From assembly GCA_003250355.1 (NCBI GenBank), contig QKGS01000040.1:1-64000 (forward strand): a stretch of 64,000 nucleotides of DNA, read 5' to 3'. Below the pieces are notes generated by a model. That model searched no databases and was not told where the DNA came from. It saw only the letters and a list, made by a program, of their open reading frames with translations. This stretch comes from Bacteroidota bacterium. Lineage in GTDB: Bacteria > Bacteroidota > Bacteroidia > Bacteroidales > SZUA-534. The position numbers and the translations under genes were made by a program. Positions 46,607-57,145 of the stretch are shown here, piece by piece (position 1 is the first letter of the stretch; every line of letters begins with the position of its first letter).

Positions 46607-49015
46607 TTACTGTGTAAGGAATGAAGGGTTGGCTCCCGAATTATTACTTCCTCCATTTTTGTAGTTATTGAATCTGTAAGCAAAGTAGAAGTTTATATTC
46701 AGATAATCGATGAAGTAATAGTAGCGGTCAGAGTATCCTGTGCCTGAAGTTTTACGGTCAAACGATGTGAGCTTAAATGGGTCCCACATAGTTACTGCAA
46801 AGGTTGCCCTGTTTTTGAACAGCTTTTTACTTAATCCAATATCGGAAAATAGCATCCCTTTCTCCTCGCCTTGTGCCGAAGCCGATGCCCCGTAGTAATT
46901 TGCATTCATACTTATGCTTACATAATCTTTTATGTTGATATTCACCTTAGTTGAAATATTATAACTCAGGCTTGAGTACATTTTCTCATGTGTAAGCTCA
47001 CTATAATAAACATCGAACCCTTGCTGTACATTCAGCCATTTAAGTTTACTGAAAGTAAGCATTGTACTTGAACCTCCTGAATAATGCCAGTCAATGTTTA
47101 CCGGATAACCCGCCCTTACTCCGTTTGAGTCGGGCACAAAAAGTGTTTGTATCGATTTTTCATTTTTTGAATAAAACAATTCAGAATATAGATTGAATCC
47201 ATCCCAACGTTTTTGAAATGAAAGCTCGGCATTGTGCGAATACATTGGCTCCAGATACGAATTTCCGAGGTAAACATAGCTCTTATTATGGTATGTGGGT
47301 ATTTTGAAAACCATCCATGAGTAAGGTCGAAAAGTATGTTTTGAATAACTCAAAGCAAGCTCCTTTTCATTTTCCATATTGTACGATAATCTGCTTGAAG
47401 GATACAATTGAACAAAATCGGTATTCCAATTGGTTGCCTCAACATTTAGCTTAGCTGTACGCATATAATACTCTGCCCGTACTCCAATATTGTACCCAAA
47501 CTTTCCCACAGTTCCCTCAAATGTTGCATAAGCTGCATGTACATTTCTTGTATAATCGCCGTTCAAAACCGGAATAGTATCATATATTGAAATGTCAGAT
47601 GGAGGGAAGTCAGTATCGGTAACAGATGCATCGGTGCGGTTATAGAGTATAAATTCATATCCGGTATTCAGCTTGTACCTCTCTTTTATGGGCATTATGT
47701 ATTTGCACGAAAGCCTCATGTCGCTACGTACCACATCGTTTATACGGCTGTAATAACTTTGCTGCGAAAGCTTATTCCAATCGCTGTCGGTGTTACTTAT
47801 GTAAATGGAGTTATCGTGATTTTGCGAAAATCCGAAATAGTACGCATTTACCGAAAGTTTGTGTTCTTTTGAACTAAAATATCGTTCATAAGTACCGTTC
47901 AGCGAATATTGTGGCCCTTTATGAATGCGGTATGCAAGGCTGTTTGTATACGTAGTTCCTGCGGTATTCAGAAACTGTTCGCTGTAATCGTTATCCATTT
48001 CATTTACCCTGTCGGTAAATGTGAAGTTTCCCGAAAAGGAAATAAAGTTGTTTGTATCGGGCGAATAGTCAATTCCCAGAGAGTAAACATAGTTTTTACC
48101 CTCATTTATAAAGTCACCCAGAGCTGTTCTGTCTATATCTGTTTGCCCTGAACTGTTGTAAGTGGTCTGGTAAAACTCATTTCTGTATTTCCATTGGTTA
48201 TTATCATAGTTGAAACCTGTATTTATACTTACTTTATCGAACATATAGCCTAAGCGAAATCCTGCACTATGCGATGTATTTATGTTATATGATGATTCAA
48301 CCATTCCGTTCAAACCATTAATGCTTTGCTTTACGGTAATTACATTCAAAATAACCGAAGCCCCTTCCGGATTATATTCTGCCGATGCATTTGTAATAAG
48401 CTCTATTTTCTCAATCATATTCACCGGAATTTTCTCCAGTTCCTCCTGTCCTGTCAGTGTTGTTGGTTTACCGTTAATCAATACTTTAAAATTTCCGTTT
48501 CCTCTGATAGAAACATTACCTTCGTAATCGACCTGAACAGCCGGCAGTTTTTTTACCGCATCAACCGCTGTTCCTCCAAGGTTTGTAATATCAGACCCAA
48601 CATTCAGAACTTTCATTCCATTTTCAAAAGTAAGTGTAGAGCGTTTTCCGGTTATCACAACATCGTTAAGTTGTTGCGTAGATATTTGTAATGTTGTTGA
48701 ACCTAAATTCACATTTTTATTACCGGATGAAATAGTGATATCTGAAATAGTATGCGATGCAAAACCTATTGACTGGATAGTCACATAGTATTTCCCCTCG
48801 TTAAGGTTATTTATGTTGAAATTACCATCGGCATCAGATGCTGCTCCTGTTACAAGTGATGAATCGGGGAGACTATATAATACTGCATTTGCAAATGGTA
48901 CAGGTTCACCTTTATTGTTTGATACAGAACCTTGTAAACTCCCTTTTGAACCATTTTGTCCGAAACTAAACATTGCAATCAGCAATAGCGAGGATATTAA
49001 TTTGATTTTTAACAC
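46607..49015 (-). CDS. TonB-dependent-receptor-like outer membrane protein (CarboxypepD_reg, plug, OMP_b-brl_3)
   Basis: 802 residues if started at GTG 49015, which gives a clean signal peptide (LKIKLISSLLLIAMFSFGQ). TTG 49069 and ATG 48973 are alternatives. Domains: carboxypeptidase-regulatory-like (about 25-110), plug (DVVITGKRSTLTFENGMKVLNVG ... VSIRGNGNFKVLINGKP ... IEKIELITNASAEYNPEG), then an OMP_b-brl_3 barrel to the C-terminus. Such proteins import a ligand through the outer membrane or act as surface receptors; no SusD partner is adjacent. A relic of its upstream region is at 27262-27366, where the position matching AGG here reads ATG. Confidence 0.88.
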   Translation of the reverse strand: MLKIKLISSLLLIAMFSFGQNGSKGSLQGSVSNNKGEPVPFANAVLYSLPDSSLVTGAASDADGNFNINNLNEGKYYVTIQSIGFASHTISDITISSGNKNVNLGSTTLQISTQQLNDVVITGKRSTLTFENGMKVLNVGSDITNLGGTAVDAVKKLPAVQVDYEGNVSIRGNGNFKVLINGKPTTLTGQEELEKIPVNMIEKIELITNASAEYNPEGASVILNVITVKQSINGLNGMVESSYNINTSHSAGFRLGYMFDKVSINTGFNYDNNQWKYRNEFYQTTYNSSGQTDIDRTALGDFINEGKNYVYSLGIDYSPDTNNFISFSGNFTFTDRVNEMDNDYSEQFLNTAGTTYTNSLAYRIHKGPQYSLNGTYERYFSSKEHKLSVNAYYFGFSQNHDNSIYISNTDSDWNKLSQQSYYSRINDVVRSDMRLSCKYIMPIKERYKLNTGYEFILYNRTDASVTDTDFPPSDISIYDTIPVLNGDYTRNVHAAYATFEGTVGKFGYNIGVRAEYYMRTAKLNVEATNWNTDFVQLYPSSRLSYNMENEKELALSYSKHTFRPYSWMVFKIPTYHNKSYVYLGNSYLEPMYSHNAELSFQKRWDGFNLYSELFYSKNEKSIQTLFVPDSNGVRAGYPVNIDWHYSGGSSTMLTFSKLKWLNVQQGFDVYYSELTHEKMYSSLSYNISTKVNINIKDYVSISMNANYYGASASAQGEEKGMLFSDIGLSKKLFKNRATFAVTMWDPFKLTSFDRKTSGTGYSDRYYYFIDYLNINFYFAYRFNNYKNGGSNNSGANPSFLTQ

Positions 49016-49253
49016 TTGTACCCTTTTTTTAATTTGAAATAAAAATAGAGTTAATGATACAGATGGCAAAGAAGGTGTTAAAAATTTTAACAGTTTTAAT
49101 AATAAGAATGCGGAATATGTTTATGAAGATTGTTTTACATTTATTGTATATGCTTACTCTGTTTTATTAATTATTTAGCTAAGTTGTTTTTATTATTTTT
49201 GTAAGTATACTTTAACGGGTATTTATAATTGTTGTACATAAATGTTATTAAAA

Positions 49254-49985
49254 ATGGTGTTAAACTCCGATGAGAAACAGAGATATTTTCGGCAGTTAAT
49301 TCTTGCCCAATTTGGAGAAGAAGCTCAACTGAGGCTTAAAAAGGCGAAAGTTTTTATAGTTGGAGCCGGGGGCTTAGGTGGTCCGGTATCGTTTTATTTG
49401 GCAGCAGCAGGAGTTGGGCATATAATAATTTGCGACCGTGATGTAGTTGAACTTTCAAACCTAAACCGTCAAATACTTCATGGGACATCAGATATAAACT
49501 GTTCAAAAGCCGATTCGGCAAAAAATACACTTACTGAACTAAACCCCGGTATAACTATTGAAACACATAAAGTAACTATTGATGACAAAAATATAAGTGA
49601 TTATGCAACCGGTGTTGATATTATTATCGACTGTCTCGATAATGTTCCTACTCGGTTAATGATAAATAAGTTTGCTGTTAATGCCAATATCCCTATTATG
49701 CATGCAGGTATTGACAGTTGGACAGCTCAGTTAACATTAATTAAACCGGGATTAACTCCCTGTTTGCAATGTTTATTCAATACTTATGAAGAAGCCGAAG
49801 GCCCTAAGCCTGTTATAGGGGCAATGGCGGGTGTTACCGGAACCGTACAGGCTCTTGAAACATTGAAATATCTTTCGGGGGTTGGCGAAACGCTTGAAAA
49901 TAAACTGGCTTATTTTGATTCATTAAATATGGAATGGGCAAAAATTCCTATATTTAAAAATGAAGATTGTATGGTTTGTAAATAA
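49254..49985 (+). CDS. ThiF/MoeB/HesA-family adenylyltransferase
   Basis: 243 residues from ATG 49254 (an in-frame ATG at 49242 is an alternative). It activates the C-terminus of a MoaD/ThiS-type carrier by adenylation. ATP-binding GAGGLG is at 37-42, followed by the acidic D.D.VE.SNLNRQ segment (DRDVVELSNLNRQILH). Zinc-binding pairs are C170/C173 (CLQC) and C239/C242 (CMVC). The GAMAGVTGTVQALETLKYL helix is typical. It is followed 8 bp later by a ModE-like regulator, so a molybdo/tungstopterin role is likelier than thiamin. The MoaD-like protein at 6808-7044 is a candidate substrate. Confidence 0.88.
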   Translation: MVLNSDEKQRYFRQLILAQFGEEAQLRLKKAKVFIVGAGGLGGPVSFYLAAAGVGHIIICDRDVVELSNLNRQILHGTSDINCSKADSAKNTLTELNPGITIETHKVTIDDKNISDYATGVDIIIDCLDNVPTRLMINKFAVNANIPIMHAGIDSWTAQLTLIKPGLTPCLQCLFNTYEEAEGPKPVIGAMAGVTGTVQALETLKYLSGVGETLENKLAYFDSLNMEWAKIPIFKNEDCMVCK

Positions 49986-49993
49986 ATGATATT

Positions 49994-50380
49994 ATGGCAG
50001 GTTCAAAAGGTTCAAAATACTACGATATATTTCTCGACTATTCTATTTTGCTTGAGCATAAGCAACTTGGAACTATAATGGATCCGTATAAATTTGCTCT
50101 GTTGCGTTCGATTCATGAAGAAGGATCACTTAAATTAGCAACCGAGAAAATGGGTATTAGCTATCGCAAAGCATGGGGCAGTGTTGAGGAGATGGAAGAA
50201 AAACTAGGCTTCAAACTTGTTAATCGTCAGCGCGGGGGCTCGCAAGGAGGTAAAACAGAACTAACCGACGATGGTTTAAAACTAATAAATTCTCACAAAG
50301 AGCTGCGTGAAGAATTTAATAAAGTAATTAAAGAAATTACTAAAAAATTCTTCCGCGAACTAAATACCGATGGTGAGTAG
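49994..50380 (+). CDS. ModE-like winged-helix regulator (N-terminal domain only)
   Basis: 128 residues matching the DNA-binding half of ModE: FALLRSIHEEGSLKLATEKMGISYRKAWGSVEEMEEKLGFKLVNRQRGG and a GG.TELTDDGLKLI wing. The molybdate-binding MOP (TOBE) domains of full ModE are missing, so the effector is uncertain. It is likely cotranscribed with the ThiF/MoeB-like gene and may regulate molybdate or tungstate uptake or enzymes such as the AOR. Confidence 0.85.
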   Translation: MAGSKGSKYYDIFLDYSILLEHKQLGTIMDPYKFALLRSIHEEGSLKLATEKMGISYRKAWGSVEEMEEKLGFKLVNRQRGGSQGGKTELTDDGLKLINSHKELREEFNKVIKEITKKFFRELNTDGE

Positions 50381-50393
50381 TAAAGTAAATTAT

Positions 50394-51911
50394 CTACTCA
50401 AATTCTACTTTTAAAATTGTAGCTATACTATTCATTTCATCAGTATCGGGGGTAGTAAATTTTAATATTTCACCTTCTTGTTTCCATATTGGTTCATAGT
50501 TGCTGCCAAGTAACGACACATAATTTATAACCTTATTATTGTCCGACAAAATATGTTCCAGTTCTATTTCTGTATTGGCCTGGGGCATTCCTAGAAAGAA
50601 AACATACAGGGTTTTGCCATCTTTCGATTTTGTAAAGCGGATATCATTAGCGGTAAAATGTTGTGTGGCCGATTGCCCTTCACCTTGAAAGCCCTCTTTT
50701 ATTTCAGCTATTCCATATCCGAAAATATTATGAGTTCTGGTATTATACACAGCTTCGCCATATTCTGAAAGCCAGTCGCCTAATTCCATAAGAACTTTTT
50801 GCTGCTGTTCATTTATCACCCCTTCGGCAGTTGGCGACACATTTAAAAGAACAATACCTTTTTTGCTCCATACATCTATCATATTGCGAAGTAACATATC
50901 GAGTGTTTTATAAGTCTGACCCTGAATATACGACCAGCTTTCATTGCTTATAGTAATGTCGGTCATCCAATAGTCGGGTGACATTTCGGTCATACCTGCC
51001 TGTTCCATATCTAGCACCCCAACATTGCGAGGCAAATCGTGTTGCTTGTACATTACCAACGGTTCTTGTCCGTTGTTTACTCCATTATTAAACATGGTTG
51101 CAACCATTTTTATACGGTAGCTCTCCGGTATTTCATCGAGCCATGCGTCGAACCAAATCATATCGGGGTTATAGCCTTCAACCACCTCTTTAATTTGAGC
51201 TAACCAGTATTCATTAAATTCGGCAGAATCAATATTGCCATATAAATATTTCAGGCTGTCGTTAGTTGACGATGTTGCGTAATTGGGGTTATATGGGAAA
51301 TGACTGTTCCAGCCTCCCCATTGTAATGAATCGGACGAATATCGCTGTAAGTTTCTTGCATGGTGAAATGTTGCTATGGTTTTCATATCGCGCTTTTCGA
51401 GTTCAGCAAATATCTCTCCTAAAACATCACGCTCAGGGCCCATATCTTTTGAGTTCCACATATTTATGTTACTGTTCCACATTGCAAAGCCATCGTGATG
51501 TTGGGCTACAGGCCCTGCAAATTTTGCACCTGCTTTTTCAAAGAGGTCAACCCATTCGGAAGCATCAAATTTTTCGGCTTTGAACATGGGTATAAAATCG
51601 TGATAGTCGAAATTATCACCATACGTTTTCTTGTGATATTCATATATTCCCTTGCCCCACCCTTCGGGGTCTTTCATGTACATCCAGCGCGGATACCACT
51701 CATTGCCATAAGCCGGAACACAGTAAGGCCCCCAATGGAAGTAAATACCCAGTTTTGCATCGGCAAACCATTCAGGCTCTTTATTGTTCTTCGATAGCGA
51801 CTCCCACGACTCTTCATAAACAGGTGCTTTTTCACTTTTTGGGCTGTCATTACTGCACGATGCAAGTGATATACAAGCTATTACTCCCAATATTATTTTG
51901 CTGATTTTCAT
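50394..51911 (-). CDS. GH29-family alpha-L-fucosidase lipoprotein
   Basis: 505 residues with lipobox SLASC (Cys about 19). It hydrolyses terminal alpha-L-fucose. GH29 landmarks: FADAKLGIYFHWGPYCVPAYGNEWYPRWMY (substrate pocket), AKFAGPVAQHHDGFAMWNS, and the predicted nucleophile D255 in DMIWFDAW. The acid/base residue varies in this family and I do not assign it. The C-terminal about 100 residues form a beta-sandwich. No SusCD pair is adjacent; the enzyme may scavenge fucose from algal or mucin-like glycans. Confidence 0.9.
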   Translation of the reverse strand: MKISKIILGVIACISLASCSNDSPKSEKAPVYEESWESLSKNNKEPEWFADAKLGIYFHWGPYCVPAYGNEWYPRWMYMKDPEGWGKGIYEYHKKTYGDNFDYHDFIPMFKAEKFDASEWVDLFEKAGAKFAGPVAQHHDGFAMWNSNINMWNSKDMGPERDVLGEIFAELEKRDMKTIATFHHARNLQRYSSDSLQWGGWNSHFPYNPNYATSSTNDSLKYLYGNIDSAEFNEYWLAQIKEVVEGYNPDMIWFDAWLDEIPESYRIKMVATMFNNGVNNGQEPLVMYKQHDLPRNVGVLDMEQAGMTEMSPDYWMTDITISNESWSYIQGQTYKTLDMLLRNMIDVWSKKGIVLLNVSPTAEGVINEQQQKVLMELGDWLSEYGEAVYNTRTHNIFGYGIAEIKEGFQGEGQSATQHFTANDIRFTKSKDGKTLYVFFLGMPQANTEIELEHILSDNNKVINYVSLLGSNYEPIWKQEGEILKFTTPDTDEMNSIATILKVEFE

Positions 51912-52030
51912 ATCTGATTATTTTATTTTTCATATAAATGCAAAAGCATTTTATCTGCTGCGATGTTACTAAAATTATAACCCTGAAACAATTAAGTTTA
52001 TTAGCTTTTGTCATGTATATTAATACTTTC

Positions 52031-52139
52031 GTAAATTTTTTTACCATATTGTGTAAACTATTTTTACATATTAGCCTTAAGTAAAAACAAATAAACCGCA
52101 CAATATCAGGGCAATGAGTATTTTGGCATAGACATTGAA
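52031..52139 (+). promoter_or_regulatory. Sigma-54 promoter with paired upstream palindromes (permease A)
   Basis: TGGCATAGACATTGAA at 52124-52139 matches the -24/-12 consensus TGGCAC-N5-TTGC. Upstream are TGTAAACTATTTTTACA (52052-52068) and the weaker GTAAATTTTTTTAC (52031-52044), centres about 22.5 bp apart. The proximal centre lies 65 bp from the -24 GG. The arrangement repeats at two other promoters nearby. Confidence 0.8.
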
Positions 52140-52178
52140 TCCTTTTGACAGAGTAATTATGTTTAATTTTACAACTCT

Positions 52179-54551
52179 ATGATATTTAAATTCATTATTA
52201 GAAATATAAAGAAACACTCTTTTCTTAATTCGGTAAAAGTGTTTGGATTGAGCCTGGCTTTTATAGGTATTTTATTTATAGTACTGTTAATTAAATATGA
52301 AACATCATACGATAAACATTTTCATAACTCTGATAACATATACCGTTTATCGATAAGTAATCCTGACTTTTTGGGAGGGAAGCATTTTGCCCGAATATTT
52401 CAGCCGTACTTTATTCCCGATATAAAAGAGAATTTTTCCGATGTGCAAAATTATGTTAGACTTTCGCCAATACGTGGTGGCGTATTGAAACATAACAGAC
52501 AGTTTTACTCAATAACTCAGGCATATGAGTGCGACAGTATGTTTTTATCGGTATTTAAACCGGTACTGCACGAGGGGAGACTTGCAACAGCATTTAATAA
52601 TCCGAATGCTATAATTATTTCCCAAGCATTTTCAACGAAGGTATTTGGTTCAGAAAGTGCTATTGGGAAAACAATTACATTACCCGAAGGACAATTTAAT
52701 GAAAGGGAGAAGGTATTTACGGTTACCGGAGTTATGAAAGATTTCCCGAATAATACGCATTTCCACCCCGATGTTATAACTAATACCTTTGCAGACCATG
52801 CAAATAATTGGGGTTGGACATATTTGCTTGTCAATAATAATGCGGATATTACTAATCTTGAGACCAAACTATCGGCTTACGTTTCTGAACTATTTGGCAA
52901 ACAGGTAGATATGGGAGTTGGTGTTCATTTGCAAAATATTACCGACATCCATTTGTACTCGCATAAGCTTAGAGAAATAGAGGCCAACGGAAACATTGCA
53001 AATGTATATGTGCTTGCAATAGCAGTATTGGTTTTGCTTCTTATTGCATTGAGCAATTATGCCAATTTGAATGCCGGTATGTCTGGTTTTGCTGCAAGCT
53101 GGCTTGGGATTAACAAAATTATAGGAGCCCCGAAAAAACTGGCCACAAAATACTACTTGTTGGAAGGGGCATTACTGCTATTGTTCACATTAATAATTTC
53201 GGTAATACCTATAATAATAGTAAATAGGTTATTTATAAAAGCATACCATATAAACCTGATTAACGGCAACTTATCATATATATTGGTTATGGTATCATTA
53301 TTTGTAACAATATGCTTGTTAATAAGCATATTGACGGCATTGAAATATGTGGGTTCGCAAGCTATATCAAAAGTGTACAGACTAAAAAAAGGTGTATCGG
53401 TAAACCATGGAATAATTGTTGCTCAATATGCTCTTACTATTTCATTGTTAGTTTCGGTATTGGTTATAGTTCGGCAAACACATTTTTCGTTATCGCATAG
53501 TATGGGCAACCAAAGCGATAATATAATTTGTATTCCGTCGATACATCAGAATTTGCAACAAAAATTTGCCGTGTTTAAACAAGAGCTACTTAAAAATAAT
53601 GTAATAGAATATGTAACCGGAATGCAGGAAGAAGCCGGAGGAGAAGCAAATGATGCATTTCCATTTAAAATGGAGGGTTACCAACCTAAAGAAGGTGAAT
53701 ATGACCATATAGGTATTTTCGCATGCGATTATTCATTTCCTGAGTTATTTAACTTGACTTTCTTAGCCGGTAATACTTTTTCTGCAAACAATAGTGAAAC
53801 CGATGGTGAGTACATAATTAACAAGTCGGCGGCTATTCGGTTGGGATATAGTAATGCAGTTGAAATAATAGGTAAGCAATTTCAACTCATATTTGAGTAT
53901 GGCGATATTAATTTGCCTAACGGCAAAATAATTGGTGTTGTAGATGATTTTCACCTTTCAAGTACAAGGAAAAAGATAGAGCCACTGGTACTGTTCAAGC
54001 GGGAGAGCCTGTGGCTTATGAACTATGCTGTGTCATATAAGCCCAATCAGAGAGCCGAAGCAATTAAGTATATTCGGGACACTTGGAATAGTATGTTCCC
54101 TAATTATCCTTTCTACTATGAAGATGTAAATGCTATGTACAGAAATATTTACAAACCTGAATTAATACAAGCCCGACTATTAAGCATTTTTACAATAGTT
54201 GCCATTATAATTTGTTCAATGGGGTTATTAGGAATATCGCTACTAACAGCACAAAATCGCACAAAGGAGATAGGTGTTCGTAAAGTGAACGGAGCTACTA
54301 CCCAAGAAATACTATTAATGCTTAACACAAAATATGCTAAACTTGTAATAATTGCATTTATTATTGCCTCTCCTATATCATATTATGCAATGTTGCGATG
54401 GTTAGATAATTTTGTTTATAAAACAAACATAAGCTGGGGGTTATTTGCTGTATCAGGAGTTGTAACTATGTTTATTGCTTTACTTACGGTAAGCCGGCAA
54501 TCGTACAAAGCTGCAAGCAAAAATCCGGTTGAGGCATTACGATATGAGTAA
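52179..54551 (+). CDS. FtsX/MacB-type ABC transporter permease (permease A)
   Basis: 790 residues. TM1 (about 20-42) is followed by a MacB-like periplasmic domain, a TM cluster (about 285-405), another span (about 420), a second periplasmic domain, and a final FtsX cluster (about 680-785) with IGVRKVNGATTQEILLMLN. The end SKNPVEALRYE matches the paralogue at 54698-57076. This eight-span duplicated form is common in Bacteroidota efflux systems. No ATPase gene is adjacent; the partial one at 63727 is the likely partner. A sigma-54 promoter lies 40 bp upstream. Confidence 0.88.
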   Translation: MIFKFIIRNIKKHSFLNSVKVFGLSLAFIGILFIVLLIKYETSYDKHFHNSDNIYRLSISNPDFLGGKHFARIFQPYFIPDIKENFSDVQNYVRLSPIRGGVLKHNRQFYSITQAYECDSMFLSVFKPVLHEGRLATAFNNPNAIIISQAFSTKVFGSESAIGKTITLPEGQFNEREKVFTVTGVMKDFPNNTHFHPDVITNTFADHANNWGWTYLLVNNNADITNLETKLSAYVSELFGKQVDMGVGVHLQNITDIHLYSHKLREIEANGNIANVYVLAIAVLVLLLIALSNYANLNAGMSGFAASWLGINKIIGAPKKLATKYYLLEGALLLLFTLIISVIPIIIVNRLFIKAYHINLINGNLSYILVMVSLFVTICLLISILTALKYVGSQAISKVYRLKKGVSVNHGIIVAQYALTISLLVSVLVIVRQTHFSLSHSMGNQSDNIICIPSIHQNLQQKFAVFKQELLKNNVIEYVTGMQEEAGGEANDAFPFKMEGYQPKEGEYDHIGIFACDYSFPELFNLTFLAGNTFSANNSETDGEYIINKSAAIRLGYSNAVEIIGKQFQLIFEYGDINLPNGKIIGVVDDFHLSSTRKKIEPLVLFKRESLWLMNYAVSYKPNQRAEAIKYIRDTWNSMFPNYPFYYEDVNAMYRNIYKPELIQARLLSIFTIVAIIICSMGLLGISLLTAQNRTKEIGVRKVNGATTQEILLMLNTKYAKLVIIAFIIASPISYYAMLRWLDNFVYKTNISWGLFAVSGVVTMFIALLTVSRQSYKAASKNPVEALRYE

Positions 54552-54697
54552 GTTAGAAGGGAAACCGGTGACATGATAAAATATTGTGCAAAGAGTTTTA
54601 AATGAAATCGCCCTATCATTTCGATATAATTTTCCCAAACATATGTAATTTTACCATAATGCGGAAATATCATATATCTCAATGTATTCTTTTTCTG

Positions 54698-57076
54698 CTA
54701 CTCGTACCGAAGAGCTTCGACCGGATTTCTGGTTGCTGCTTTCAAGCTCTTTTTGCTTACTGTCAGCAGAGCTATAACAAGTACAATAAATCCGGCTAAA
54801 GCAAATATCCACCAGCTTATGTTTGTTTTATAAGCAAAGCTTTCAAGCCATTTGTTCATAACGAAATACGATACAGGGAATGCCAGTATAAATGCTAAAG
54901 CAAGCCACTTTATAAAACCGGAGTTGAGCATCAGCATTACATCGGCTATGCGGGCACCATTAACCTTACGTACTCCTATCTCCTTAGTACGACTGTTTAT
55001 AATCATGGTGCTTAATCCGAATAAACCTATGCAGGCTATGAGTATAGCTATAGCTGAGAATAGTTTTATTTCATTCGAATACCTAATCCATGTATTGAAT
55101 TGTGAGTTGTAGTGTTCATCGAGCCAGAAATAGCTGAATACATTGCCGGGATGGATATTTGCCCATATATTTTCTAATTCATTTATTGTTTGTTCAGGGT
55201 CTGATGATTCAATTTTTACAAAACAATATCCGCGGGCATGATTCCATAAAGAGAATAATAAAGGTTCAACCGGAACATCGGCCGATTGTTGGTGAAAGTC
55301 TTCTATTACTCCAATTATTTTACGGTTTTCACCTTTATGTTGCCAATAAATATCTTTCCCGATAGCATTTTCGGCAGATGAAAATCCATATAGCCTTAGT
55401 AGTGTTTCGTTTATTATTACAGCTTTATTATCAGTTGAGAAATCTTTTGAAAAGTTTCTGCCTGCAATAATTTTATGATTAAGCATGGTGATATAATCGT
55501 AACCTACAAAATTCATCCGGGTCATTATGTTTTCAAAGCGTGTTTGTCCCGAAAGTCTTGTGGGCATAAATGAAGCTATTTTGCTCCCCGGAACATAACT
55601 TGCTGAACTTATCCTTCCTACTCCCGGAACTTTTAAAGCTTCTTGTTTAAATATTTCTCTATCAATATAAATATCTCCTTTAGCAGAAGTATTTGCGCTG
55701 TTCAATGTAAGCACTTGTCCGGTAGTCATTCCGGTATTTATTTTCATCAATGCGTTAACTTGTTTTGTTGAAATAATTGCAAAGCATATAAGTACAACAG
55801 AAGCAGTAAACTGAGCAATAAGAAGCGATAACCAAAGCGATTGTTTCCCCTGACCTTTTTCATTCTTTTTGTACAGCATATTTACTATTTTCTGTCTGTT
55901 GAGCATATTGTGAACAGAAAGGCTTACTAATAATACTCCTGCAAATTGGAATAGTATTATGGTCAACCAAAATATTAGTGCATGGTAATTTGAAAGATGA
56001 ATAAATCGGCCTGTAATATTTTCATATACAGGCAGTAAGCTAAAATATAGTATTGTAGATATTACAAAAGCAACAATGTTTATAACCAGGAGATTCCTGA
56101 ACAGGTAAAACCAAATACTTTTGCCGGTAGCTCCTAATGCTTTTTTTACACCTATTTGTTTGCTGTTTTTAATACTGTCACCAATATTTATATTTATCAT
56201 ATTAAGCCATGCAATGAACATTATTATAAATGCAATTGCCAGTCGGATATTAACCTGAGAAGCGTCAGTATTATTGTCCATGAAATTTGTTTTACCATTA
56301 AGGTGAATTTCTTTAAGCTTATATAAACTATATTCAGCATCTTCACTGTAATATTCACGTGCACCGTTAGCATTTGCAACTCCGGCAAGGTCTTTATTAA
56401 AAATATTGGTTTCTACCGGATGCGATGATTTAAAATATGTATAGAAATTTCCCCATTGCCATGGGCTTATTCCTCCACTGTACATTTCATGTTTTAAAAT
56501 GTTTCCTATGGAGAATAGAATATCGGTTTTTAAGTGACTGTTAAAGGGAATATCTTCAAAAACAGCAGCAACAGTATATACTATATTGTGTTCGTAAGCA
56601 CCGTTTACATTAAAGGTTTTTCCAATCGGGTTTTCATTGCCGAAAAATTGTTTGGCCTTAGACTCTGATATTACTGCCTTGTTCACCGAATTAAGAGCCT
56701 CTGCTGCATTGCCCTGTATAACATTGAATGTTAATAATTCAAATATAGAACCATCGGCAAAATACACTTGATTATCAAAGAATGCTTCTTTGTTTAATAT
56801 TATTGACACTCCGCGGTAGCAAGGGTGCAGGCGGGCATAGTTTTCAATATAACTTAGGTTTTCTTTAGCCAATATTCCTTCATGCATAGGGCCTGTACCT
56901 TCTGTACGAAATATCAGACTACTATTTTTATGAAATGAATCGAAACTGTGTTCGTATATTGAGTATCCAAATATGAACATACAAGCCAGTAAAGCCAGTG
57001 TCATCCCCAACATCTGAATGACTGATGACTGGTTGTTTATTTTAAGTTTTCGTAGTATCATTTTTTGTTCTGGCAT
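54698..57076 (-). CDS. FtsX/MacB-type ABC transporter permease (permease B)
   Basis: 792 residues from ATG 57076; the in-frame ATG five codons later is also possible. Same plan as permease A: TM1 (about 20-42), periplasmic domain, TM cluster (about 285-400) with SKQIGVKKALGATGKSIW, a TM near 430, second periplasmic domain, and C-terminal FtsX unit with TKEIGVRKVNGARIADVMLMLN and NPVEALRYE. It is convergent with permease A (146-bp gap) and has its own upstream region with the shared palindromes. Confidence 0.88.
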   Translation of the reverse strand: MPEQKMILRKLKINNQSSVIQMLGMTLALLACMFIFGYSIYEHSFDSFHKNSSLIFRTEGTGPMHEGILAKENLSYIENYARLHPCYRGVSIILNKEAFFDNQVYFADGSIFELLTFNVIQGNAAEALNSVNKAVISESKAKQFFGNENPIGKTFNVNGAYEHNIVYTVAAVFEDIPFNSHLKTDILFSIGNILKHEMYSGGISPWQWGNFYTYFKSSHPVETNIFNKDLAGVANANGAREYYSEDAEYSLYKLKEIHLNGKTNFMDNNTDASQVNIRLAIAFIIMFIAWLNMININIGDSIKNSKQIGVKKALGATGKSIWFYLFRNLLVINIVAFVISTILYFSLLPVYENITGRFIHLSNYHALIFWLTIILFQFAGVLLVSLSVHNMLNRQKIVNMLYKKNEKGQGKQSLWLSLLIAQFTASVVLICFAIISTKQVNALMKINTGMTTGQVLTLNSANTSAKGDIYIDREIFKQEALKVPGVGRISSASYVPGSKIASFMPTRLSGQTRFENIMTRMNFVGYDYITMLNHKIIAGRNFSKDFSTDNKAVIINETLLRLYGFSSAENAIGKDIYWQHKGENRKIIGVIEDFHQQSADVPVEPLLFSLWNHARGYCFVKIESSDPEQTINELENIWANIHPGNVFSYFWLDEHYNSQFNTWIRYSNEIKLFSAIAILIACIGLFGLSTMIINSRTKEIGVRKVNGARIADVMLMLNSGFIKWLALAFILAFPVSYFVMNKWLESFAYKTNISWWIFALAGFIVLVIALLTVSKKSLKAATRNPVEALRYE

Positions 57077-57145
57077 TTATTTAATTTAAATGTACTTCCT
57101 GAATTGTTGCCGGAATTAATTCAATCTGTATTACATTTATAGTAA

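Noticed and set aside
48282..48691. Overlapping open frames antisense to the TonB-type receptor
   Set aside because: They oppose the plug domain, whose motifs are clear on the other strand.
49194..49201. TATTTTTG as a -7 box for the ThiF/MoeB-like gene
   Set aside because: It matches TAnnTTTG but no -33 TTTG exists at 19-21 bp, and the region is generally T-rich; left out of the feature list.
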